Shown here piece by piece: positions 40,388-47,267 of a stretch of 64,000 nt of DNA. Position numbers and translations under genes: made by a program. The stretch is from NCBI GenBank assembly GCA_041287425.1, contig JBEULG010000027.1, positions 134,877-198,876 of the forward strand. The letters are read 5' to 3'. The notes below the pieces were generated by a model, which did not search any database, was not told where the DNA came from, and saw nothing but the letters and a program-made list of their open reading frames with translations. Position 1 is the stretch's first letter; each line of letters begins with the position of its first letter. This DNA comes from JAFGSI01 sp041287425 (lineage in GTDB: Bacteria > Chloroflexota > Anaerolineae > Anaerolineales > Villigracilaceae).

Positions 40388-42430
40388 ATGGCCACAGAAC
40401 GCTTCCGTCAACGCATTCGCCGCTCCCTCGCCGATGAAAACTTGCAGGCCGCTCTGGACGCCAACACAGCGCGCCGCAAAGCCGGGCGGACAGCCGCTTT
40501 CGAGTCCCTGCCCGATTCTCAGGCGCGCCGCGCCCGCGCCCACGCCGTCAAAGCAGATGTACTCGCCCGCCTGGATGACTACCTGGCGCAGTTCATCGCC
40601 CAGGTCGAGGCCAACGGCATCCGCGTCCACCGCGCCGCCGACGCCGGCGAGGCCGTCCGCATCTTCCTCGAAATCGTGGAAAGCGAACACCCGTCCGTCG
40701 CGACGGATGCGCTTCTGGTAGCCAAGTCCAAGAGCATGGTCAGCGAAGAAATCGAACTCAACCACGCCCTGGAGGAGCGCGGCTGGCGCGTGGTGGAAAC
40801 CGACCTGGGCGAATACATCGTCCAACTGCGCGGCGAGCGTCCCAGCCACATCATCACCCCCGCCGTCCACCTGCGCCGCAGCGACGTGGGCCGCCTCTTC
40901 GAGGAAAAACTCGGCCTGCCCTACACCGAAGACATCCCCACCCTCACCAACGCCGCCCGCCGCCTGCTGCGCGAAGTCTTCCTGACCGCCGAGGTGGGCG
41001 TCTCCGGCGTCAACTTCGGCGTGGCCGAAAGCGGCACGCTCTGCCTGGTCACCAACGAGGGCAACGGGCGCATGGTCACCACCCTGCCGCGCCTGCACAT
41101 CGCCCTGATGGGCATCGAACGCCTCCTCCCCACCCTGGACGACCTGGCGCTCTTCCTCTCGCTCCTGCCGCGCTCGGCCACCGGACAGAAATTGAGCGTT
41201 TACACCAGCCTCATCAATGCCCCGCTCCCCGGCCAGAGCCGCCGCCTGATTCTGCTCGACAACGGGCGCTCCGCCCTGCGCGCCTCCCCGCTGGCCGAGG
41301 CGCTCGCCTGCATCCGCTGCGGAGCGTGCCTGAACGCCTGTCCGGTCTTCCGCGAAGCGGGCGGCCACGCCTACGGCAGCATCTACCCCGGCCCGATTGG
41401 TTCGGTCATCTCGGCCGCGCTGGTGAATCCACAGTTCGACTACCTGGCCCAGGCCTCCTCGCTGTGCGGCGCCTGCCGCGAAGCCTGCCCGGTGGACATT
41501 GACCTGCCCGGCCTGCTGCTGCGTGTGCGGGCGGGATTTTCGCCTGCCGACTCCGGCAAGCGGGCCTCTGGAGAAGGGGCGGGACTGCCGCCGGCGGTCA
41601 AACTCGGCCTGAAGGGATTCCGCCTCGTCGCCTCGACCCCGCGCCTGTTCGCCGTTTTCCAGACTCTGGGCGGCCTCTTCAGCCGACTGCTCTCCCCGCG
41701 CCGCCCCTACCTGCGCCTTCCCGCCTGGACGGGTTGGGGCTACAGCAAAGACTTCCCGCGCCTGGCGGTGCGTTCCTTCCGCGCCCGCTGGAAAAACCTC
41801 CACCAAACCGTACAAACCGTAGGACAGCCTTTCCAGGCTGTCTCCTCTCAAGCTTTCTCCTCTCAGGCCGCCCCCTCCCAGCCTGTCCCCTCCCAGGCCG
41901 CCCCCTCCCAGGCCGCCCCCTCCGCTGCCCCTTCCGCCGCAAGCGGCCTCATCGAGCGCTTCGAGCGCGAACTGACCGCCCTGGGCGGGAAGGTGGAGCG
42001 TGTCGCCTCCTCTGACCTGTCCGCCCGCTTGCAAGCCTTTCTCGCCGAAAAGGGCGCCGACCAGGCCCTGAGCGATGACCTCGCCGCCTCCTATCTGGGC
42101 CAGGCGGCCGTCCTGCACCCCGACCCATCCCTGCCGGTGGGCGTGACCGGCGCGCTGTGCGCCATCGCCGAGACCGGCTCTGTCGTCCTGACCAGCCTGG
42201 CCGCTCAGGCGCTGACCGCTTCACTCCTGCCGCCGGTACATGCCGTGATTCTGCGCGGCGAGCAAATTGTGGCCACCGTCGCCGAGGCGCTGGCGCGGCC
42301 CGAAGTGCGCGCCGCCGCGGCCGGGGTCATCGTCACCGGCCCCAGCCGCACCGCCGACATCGAGATGACCCTCACCATCGGCGTCCACGGGCCGGGGGAG
42401 TTGACGGTATTCCTGATTGACGATTTGTGA
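40388..42430 (+). CDS. LutB-LutC fusion (iron-sulfur lactate oxidation subunits)
   Basis: 680-aa protein. Residues 1-470 match LutB: a LUD domain (ATDALLVAKSKSMVSEEIELNHALEE, GVNFGVAESGTLCLVTNEGNGR) and two 4Fe-4S motifs, CIRCGACLNACPVF (about 308) and CGACREACPVDIDLP (about 360). A low-complexity Ser-Gln-Ala-Pro linker spans about 480-520. Residues 520-680 are a second, LutC-like LUD domain (GVTGALCAIAETGSVVL, HAVILRGEQIVATVAEAL, GPSRTADIEMTLTIGVHGPGELTVFLI). LutB and LutC are normally separate polypeptides; here one reading frame joins them. No frameshift is visible at the junction. Confidence 0.92.
   Translation: MATERFRQRIRRSLADENLQAALDANTARRKAGRTAAFESLPDSQARRARAHAVKADVLARLDDYLAQFIAQVEANGIRVHRAADAGEAVRIFLEIVESEHPSVATDALLVAKSKSMVSEEIELNHALEERGWRVVETDLGEYIVQLRGERPSHIITPAVHLRRSDVGRLFEEKLGLPYTEDIPTLTNAARRLLREVFLTAEVGVSGVNFGVAESGTLCLVTNEGNGRMVTTLPRLHIALMGIERLLPTLDDLALFLSLLPRSATGQKLSVYTSLINAPLPGQSRRLILLDNGRSALRASPLAEALACIRCGACLNACPVFREAGGHAYGSIYPGPIGSVISAALVNPQFDYLAQASSLCGACREACPVDIDLPGLLLRVRAGFSPADSGKRASGEGAGLPPAVKLGLKGFRLVASTPRLFAVFQTLGGLFSRLLSPRRPYLRLPAWTGWGYSKDFPRLAVRSFRARWKNLHQTVQTVGQPFQAVSSQAFSSQAAPSQPVPSQAAPSQAAPSAAPSAASGLIERFERELTALGGKVERVASSDLSARLQAFLAEKGADQALSDDLAASYLGQAAVLHPDPSLPVGVTGALCAIAETGSVVLTSLAAQALTASLLPPVHAVILRGEQIVATVAEALARPEVRAAAAGVIVTGPSRTADIEMTLTIGVHGPGELTVFLIDDL
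41837..41940. repeat. Degenerate 15-bp repeats encoding the LutB-LutC linker
   Basis: Repeated CCTCCCAGGCCGCCC-like units in frame, giving a string of SQAAP/SQPVP pentapeptides between the two halves of the fusion protein. Slippage-prone and probably length-variable between strains. Confidence 0.8.
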
Positions 42431-42542
42431 AAAATCTCGCCCCCTTTCGATGATGCCCCCCTCCTCCGGCAACCCAGAGAGCAACTACCAGAACGATGGA
42501 GGAAAAACCAGGACGGAGGAACAATCCCGGCGCACGGTTGCA

Positions 42543-43451
42543 TCAGGCCATGCTGGCGCTCATTTCCTTGAGCGCCTTGACGATCTCCTCGGGAAGCAAG
42601 GCAGGTTCAACGCCCAGCATCCGGCAGGTAAGCAGTTTGTGGGCGGTGATTTCGATGATTTCGGTTATGTCCGCTGCCCGGCGCAGGCTGGAGGCGGCCA
42701 CCACCAGACCATGATTCTGCATCAGGACGGCAGTCCCGTGCTGGCGCATCGCCTCGGAGACCGCCTCGGCCAGTTCGTCGGTGCCCGGCATGATGAACGG
42801 CACCACCGGAATCTCCCCCAGGAAAGCCGCATCCGCCGAGATAGGCCGGAACTTCGTCCGCGTCAGGGCCATCAGCGTGGCGTACGCGGCGTGGCTGTGG
42901 ACGATGGCGGCGGCCTCGGGCATTTTCCGGTAGATGGCGCAGTGGAGGCGGCGTTCACTGGATGCGCTGTATTCGGTCTCGCCTAAAATGCGCCCGTCCA
43001 GGTCAATGCGCACCATCATATCGGGGCGCAGATCGCCCTTGAAGATGGCGCTCGGCGTAATCCAGATTTGGTTGGGGTTGTCGTCGCAGCGGGCGCTGAC
43101 GTTGCCGCCGGTGGATGTGATCAACCCTTGGGCATACAATTCATGGGTGAGGGTTGCCATCTGCTGGCGTAGATTGCCGGCGGCGGTCTGCGGGGAGACG
43201 GCCGTACGCCGGACGCGCCTGGCCACAAAAGTACCGCGCCCGCGCTGGCGAACCACCAGGCCCTCACTGGCCAACTGCGAAAGCGCCCGGCGGGCAGTCA
43301 TGCGCGAGACGCCGGTCTCGGCGCAAATTTCTGCCTCCCCGGGGAGCGCATCGCCGGGCCGCAGATCGCCAGAGATGATCCGGGCGCGCAATTGCTCGCG
43401 AATCTGGTCGTAGAGGGGAAACGGGCTGGAGGGGTTGAGAGTGATCGCCAT
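42543..43451 (-). CDS. GntR-type DNA-binding domain fused to class II aldolase
   Basis: 302-aa single-frame fusion. Residues 10-78 are a GntR winged helix (FPLYDQIREQLRARIISGDL, ETGVSRMTARRALSQLASEG, RQRGRGTFVARR). Residues 95-300 are a class II aldolase/adducin domain like L-fuculose-1-phosphate aldolase: TGGNVSAR at 114-121, Glu166 in SSERRLH, zinc ligands His185 and His187 (VHSHAAY), and His247 (QNHGLV). The active site appears complete, so it may be both regulator and enzyme, or the aldolase fold may sense a sugar phosphate. The start MAITLNPSSPF (43451) begins the winged helix; longer readings cross the palindrome. Convergent with lutBC. Confidence 0.92.
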   Translation of the reverse strand: MAITLNPSSPFPLYDQIREQLRARIISGDLRPGDALPGEAEICAETGVSRMTARRALSQLASEGLVVRQRGRGTFVARRVRRTAVSPQTAAGNLRQQMATLTHELYAQGLITSTGGNVSARCDDNPNQIWITPSAIFKGDLRPDMMVRIDLDGRILGETEYSASSERRLHCAIYRKMPEAAAIVHSHAAYATLMALTRTKFRPISADAAFLGEIPVVPFIMPGTDELAEAVSEAMRQHGTAVLMQNHGLVVAASSLRRAADITEIIEITAHKLLTCRMLGVEPALLPEEIVKALKEMSASMA

Positions 43452-43474
43452 TCCAGGCTGAGAAGAAACCAGAA

Positions 43475-43521
43475 ATTCTAGTACCCGAACAGAAATCAAG
43501 ACTCGTTCCCTGGCAGGGAAC
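43475..43521 (-). promoter_or_regulatory. Candidate promoter and operator of the GntR-aldolase gene
   Basis: A perfect palindrome, GTTCCCTGGCAGGGAAC (43505-43521), lies just upstream of a weak promoter (minus-strand GTCTTG 43497-43502, 16 bp, TAGAAT 43475-43480). It is 54 bp before the start codon and 9 bp after the preceding gene's stop. No T run follows it, so an operator for the encoded GntR domain is favoured over a terminator. Confidence 0.55.
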
Positions 43522-43529
43522 AAGGCCTG

Positions 43530-44783
43530 CTAGCGCCGTCTGCTCTTTTTGGCCGCTTCCGGCAGCGGGACGCCGGGGAGGTCGGCCGCCACCGGGCGGC
43601 GGTTCGCCTGCCAGGCCAACCAGGCGGCGCCTGCTCCGGCCGCGCTGACCAGCACCACGATGATCCAGCCGACGTAAGGGAGAGCAGCCAGCAGGGTGTA
43701 GAGCAGCGTCCCGCTCAACAGGGCCAACAGGTCGAGCCATAGCGCCTTTTTGTGGAAGAGTTTCTCGAACAGCCAAGTCGAGAGGGCATAGATGACAATC
43801 AGTTTCGTGCCGTAAGCCAGAAAAGCCCACAAGGCAATCAGAAACAAGGTCAGCAAAGCAGCCGCGGCGAGCCACAGAGCGATGGTCAATTGCCACAGGC
43901 CGAGGAAATTCAGCCCCAGCCCGAGGGCGAAGACCAGGATAAAGAGCAGGAGGCCGACCCCAAACAGCCCGATGGCCAGAACCAGGGCCAGCAGACCGAG
44001 CGCCAGCGTCTGGCCAGGGCGGCTCAGCAGAGGGCGGGAGGCCTGTGCGGCAGCCGTCCGCGCCCGCCAGAGAGCGATGGCGCCCAGGGCGAACAAAACG
44101 CCCCACAGGCGCAGACGGTCACCGGCCCAGCCGGCCCAGTCGAACGCGACGGGCGGCTGCTGTTCGACAGGGGGAGGCAGCAACAGGCGGCCGCGTCCTG
44201 CCGGCCAACGGCCATTTCCCTCGGGCGGCGGGGCGGGGAGATTGAATTGCAGTTCGATGGTGAATTCATCGAAGCCCAGCAAACGCATCAGACCATTGTA
44301 CAGTTGGATGGGGCCGATGACGGTGTGCAGGTCGCGGCCGACGCGCCCGTTCAGCCCGGCGTCCAGGCCGATGGCGTTGAGGTCGCGGCGGATTTCGGCG
44401 CCGGCAGCCGCCGTCAGACTGACGGTGACCGCGTCCAGGTCGCGGCCGATGACCGCGCCGGGACCGAGTTCGACCGTCAGCGCGGCGGTGTACACCGTCC
44501 CCGTGACCAGCCCGTCAATCAGGACGTTTTGACCAGCCACGATCAGGTTGCCATCCACCACGCCGGTCAAGACGACCCGATTGCCCAGCACGGCCACGTT
44601 GCCGTTGACCGTCCCGGCAATCGAGACCTCACGCCCGACCAGCAGGAGGTCGCGTTCGATGACTTCGCCCGCTTCGACCGTATCGCCATAGATCGGGCCG
44701 TCGGCGCGGACGCCGCCCGGCAGAGCGAAGACCAGCCCCAGGGTAAGAAGGAATGTCAGCAAAATGCGCTGCTTGGGTTTCAT
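43530..44783 (-). CDS. Bactofilin-like polymer-forming domain with polytopic C-terminus
   Basis: 417-aa exported/membrane protein: signal peptide (ILLTFLLTLGLVFALPGGVRA), then about 120 residues of short beta-repeat units (VSIAGTVNGNVAVLGNRVVLTGVVDGNL) resembling bactofilin-type polymer-forming helices. A Pro-rich segment and four to five membrane spans follow (LGLLALVLAIGLFGVGLLLFILVF onwards), and the tail is basic (KKSRRR). Ordinary bactofilins are cytosolic and lack spans, so this is a surface-side variant of unknown role. The ATG at 44783 has GGAGG 4 nt upstream. Confidence 0.8.
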   Translation of the reverse strand: MKPKQRILLTFLLTLGLVFALPGGVRADGPIYGDTVEAGEVIERDLLLVGREVSIAGTVNGNVAVLGNRVVLTGVVDGNLIVAGQNVLIDGLVTGTVYTAALTVELGPGAVIGRDLDAVTVSLTAAAGAEIRRDLNAIGLDAGLNGRVGRDLHTVIGPIQLYNGLMRLLGFDEFTIELQFNLPAPPPEGNGRWPAGRGRLLLPPPVEQQPPVAFDWAGWAGDRLRLWGVLFALGAIALWRARTAAAQASRPLLSRPGQTLALGLLALVLAIGLFGVGLLLFILVFALGLGLNFLGLWQLTIALWLAAAALLTLFLIALWAFLAYGTKLIVIYALSTWLFEKLFHKKALWLDLLALLSGTLLYTLLAALPYVGWIIVVLVSAAGAGAAWLAWQANRRPVAADLPGVPLPEAAKKSRRR

Positions 44784-45225
44784 ACTGCCTCCGAACTTTA
44801 TCCGAAATAACCGCCATGAGACGGAGAATACCAAGGAGGTTTTCACGTCGCTAAGAAAGCCGCCGGCGGCCTCCAAATCTGCTTGGCGCCTGGCGTTTTG
44901 GCGGTGAAGGGGATTGCGCACAAAATCAATTGTACAACATATGCGGCGGCAAAATGCGGAATTTTGTTTTCCTTTTGGGACAGTCCCTCGGAGTCGGCCT
45001 TGGCCGACTTCCATGTTCTGAGGCGGGGGATTTATCCCCCCGCCGGAAACCGCCAGGGGCTAACCTAAGGGGAGGCTACGCGAAGCCCCGGATCAGTCCG
45101 TGCAAGTCCGCTAAAGCGGACTCCCCGCCAACAATGACGAAAAGTCGATACATTCACGTCATTCGATGCCGAAATATGCCCTTGGGGCGGAGAGATTCGC
45201 CGCCGGAGTCGGGCGGCGAGGACGG
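44784..45225. other. 442-bp intergenic region packed with palindromic repeats
   Basis: No convincing gene. It contains a CCGCCAAGG-type inverted element (44839-44908), the hairpin AGTCGGCC/GGCCGACT (44992-45009), a second hairpin of GGCGGGGGAT and its near complement (45022-45044), and copy A of the dispersed repeat with core GTCCGCTAAAGCGGAC (45106-45121). The clustering suggests an accumulation site for short non-coding repeats between the bactofilin-like and dehydrogenase genes. Confidence 0.7.
45083..45180. repeat. Dispersed intergenic repeat, copy A
   Basis: About 98 bp similar to 62567-62648. Shared blocks are the palindromic core (45106-45121), with compensating changes between copies, and a near-identical 3' block CGTCATTCGATGCCGAAAT (from 45157), which is exact in both copies. 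Confidence 0.8.
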
Positions 45226-46236
45226 TCAGATGGTCAGCACCGCCGCGCCGGTCAGTTGGCCGCTGCGCAGACGTTGCAGCGCCTCGTCCGCCGCCTCGAG
45301 GGGGAAGACGGTCACGGCAGTCTTGACCGGCACCTGGGGGGCGAGGGCCAGGAATTCTTCGCCGTCCTGACGGGTGAGGTTGGCCACCGAGCGGATGAGA
45401 CGCTCCTCCCAGAGCAAGCGATAAGGAAAGGAGGGAATGTCGCTCATGTGGATGCCGCCGCAGACGACCACCCCGCCGGGGCGGACGCGTTGCAGCGCCT
45501 CGACCACCAGCGGCCCGACCGGAGCGAAAATCAGCGCCGCGTCGAGCGGTTCGGGCGGTGCGACGGTCGAATCACCGGCCCAGTCGGCGCCGTGGCGGAG
45601 GGCAAATTCCTGGGCGGCGGCGTCGCCGGGGCGGGTGAAGGCGTAGATGCGCTGACGCTTGAAACGGGCCACCTGAGCGATGATGTGCGCCGCGGCGCCG
45701 AAGCCGTAGATGCCCAGCGCTTCGACCTGGTCGCCGGCCATGCGGTAGGTGCGGTAACCGATCAGCCCGGCGCACAGCAGGGGAGCAGCCTCGGCGTCGC
45801 TGTACGAGTCGGGCAGGGGGAAGCAGTAGCGTTCATCGGCAAGGGTGTATTCGGCGAAACCGCCGTCCAAATCGTAGCCGGTGAATCTGGCCTGGACGCA
45901 CAGATTCTCCTGGCCGCGGCGGCAGGCGGGACAGTCGCCGTCGGTCCAGCCCAGCCAGGGGACGCCGACGCGCTGCCCGGCCTGGAAACGCTTCCCCGGC
46001 CAGACGACTGTGCCGACGATCTGGTGGCCGAGGATGAGCGGCAGTTTGGGGCGGGTCAGTTCCCCGTCCACGATGTGCAGGTCGGTGTGGCAGACGCCGC
46101 AGGCGCGCACCTTGAGCAGCACCTGCCCGGGGCCGGGCCGGGGGACGGGGACTTCGGCCAAGCGCAGGGGAGTGTGTGGGGCATCCAGCAGCATGGCCCG
46201 CATGGTGGAAGGAACGGCTTGTAGTTCTTGGTGCAT
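45226..46236 (-). CDS. Zinc-type alcohol dehydrogenase
   Basis: 336-aa medium-chain dehydrogenase. Catalytic zinc ligands: ACGVCHTDLHI (Cys), GHQIVGTV (His), and LLCAGLIGYRTY (Cys). NAD(P) fold: GIYGFGAAAHIIAQVA. The structural zinc lobe reads TDGDCPACRRGQENLC, with only three Cys where four are usual (the first is Asp). Primary-alcohol/aldehyde interconversion is expected. I use MHQELQAVPS (46236, weak GAGAG upstream); MRAMLLDAP at 46203 is an alternative. Downstream of an M23-like gene on the same strand. Confidence 0.9.
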   Translation of the reverse strand: MHQELQAVPSTMRAMLLDAPHTPLRLAEVPVPRPGPGQVLLKVRACGVCHTDLHIVDGELTRPKLPLILGHQIVGTVVWPGKRFQAGQRVGVPWLGWTDGDCPACRRGQENLCVQARFTGYDLDGGFAEYTLADERYCFPLPDSYSDAEAAPLLCAGLIGYRTYRMAGDQVEALGIYGFGAAAHIIAQVARFKRQRIYAFTRPGDAAAQEFALRHGADWAGDSTVAPPEPLDAALIFAPVGPLVVEALQRVRPGGVVVCGGIHMSDIPSFPYRLLWEERLIRSVANLTRQDGEEFLALAPQVPVKTAVTVFPLEAADEALQRLRSGQLTGAAVLTI

Positions 46237-46272
46237 GGTCACAACTCTCGAAGATGGAACGTCTCTTGCCAC

Positions 46273-46980
46273 TCACGGCGTGGGCGTCAGCAGCGACAGG
46301 TCGGGGGTCACGTTGCGGCCCTCCAGCCAGAGCAGCAGGTAGGGAAAGGGGTCAATTTCGCCGCGGCGGGTTTGCCAGTCCTCAGGATAGGTGGGGTGCG
46401 AGATGCCGAAGTGCAGGTGCGGGAGCGTCCCGGCGGCGTTGCCGCTCATCCCCACCCAGCCCAGGAATTGGCCGGCGGCGACCCGCGCCCCGCGGCGGAT
46501 GGGCGCATCGAGGGCGTAAAGGTGCGAGCCGTAATAGCGCACGCCGTCGTCGCCGAGGATGGCCACACTGATGCCACCGCGCAGGGCCGGGTCATCGTTG
46601 AACGGGTCCCACAAATCTTCGGCCTGGACGAAGTCCACCACGCCGCTGGTGGGGGCGACGAAGCGGCAACAACCTTCGACCTCGGCCTGGACGAAGATGT
46701 CGATGGCACCGTAAGGATGGCCGCCCTGCGTGAAGCCGGTCAGGTGGGCCGGCTGGACGGGAAAAACGTAGGTGTACGGGTTGGGCGTTTGGGTGGGGAC
46801 GGGCACCGGGGAGGGCGTTTCGCTCGGCGACGGGGGAGGAACCACCTCGGACGGCGGCCGGGGCGAGGGCGAGGGGCTCAGGGCCGGCGGGGCGGCCGCG
46901 GCGGCCGCAGGGGCAGAGGCGGGCCGGCAGGCGGTCAGCGCCAACAGGCCGGCGGCAAACAGACCGGCGGCGGTCTTCAT
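46273..46980 (-). CDS. M23-type (LytM-like) lipoprotein
   Basis: 235-aa lipoprotein: MKTAAGLFAAGLLALTAC gives Cys18, then a long Pro/Ser-rich spacer to about residue 75. The domain after it has the M23 pattern: GGHPYGAIDIF (His...Asp) and LPHLHFGISH (HxH), with GNAAGTLPH between. The first motif is longer than the usual HxGxD, so zinc binding and peptidoglycan cleavage are likely but not certain. Start overlaps the stop of the small upstream gene (ATGA). Confidence 0.82.
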   Translation of the reverse strand: MKTAAGLFAAGLLALTACRPASAPAAAAAAPPALSPSPSPRPPSEVVPPPSPSETPSPVPVPTQTPNPYTYVFPVQPAHLTGFTQGGHPYGAIDIFVQAEVEGCCRFVAPTSGVVDFVQAEDLWDPFNDDPALRGGISVAILGDDGVRYYGSHLYALDAPIRRGARVAAGQFLGWVGMSGNAAGTLPHLHFGISHPTYPEDWQTRRGEIDPFPYLLLWLEGRNVTPDLSLLTPTP

Positions 46981-47234
46981 GCGCGCCTCCGCAGGGCCTC
47001 CAGGTCGGGGATATCTTGGGCCGCAGCGCGCAGGATGTCGAAGGCGCGCTGGATGAGCGGTTCCAGCCGGGCGGCAGGCATTTCGTCACCCGCCTCGGCG
47101 GCTTCCAGCACCTTGAGCAGGTTGCCGCGCAGACCGCTGGCCCGCCGCGCCCAGCGCGAATCGACCGACAGCCGCTCCAAGCGGGCGGTCAGACGGCGCA
47201 GGAGTTCGAGTTGCAGCGGGTCGGCAGCAGGCAC
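46977..47234 (-). CDS. Small helical protein, function unknown
   Basis: 85-aa charged, leucine- and arginine-rich protein (LQLELLRRLTARLERLSVDS, LEPLIQRAFDILRAAAQ), probably two helices. Support comes from its position: its stop overlaps the next gene's ATG by 4 nt and it begins 33 bp after glmS on the same strand. No recognised family; no export signal. Confidence 0.6.
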   Translation of the reverse strand: MPAADPLQLELLRRLTARLERLSVDSRWARRASGLRGNLLKVLEAAEAGDEMPAARLEPLIQRAFDILRAAAQDIPDLEALRRRA

Positions 47235-47267
47235 ACCGCTATTATACCGGAGACCGATACGAGCGTT

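Noticed and set aside
43530..45014. Longer start for the bactofilin-like gene at 45014
   Set aside because: The additional 77 codons cover the repeat-rich intergenic region and destroy the signal peptide; GGAGG and ATG at 44783 fit better.
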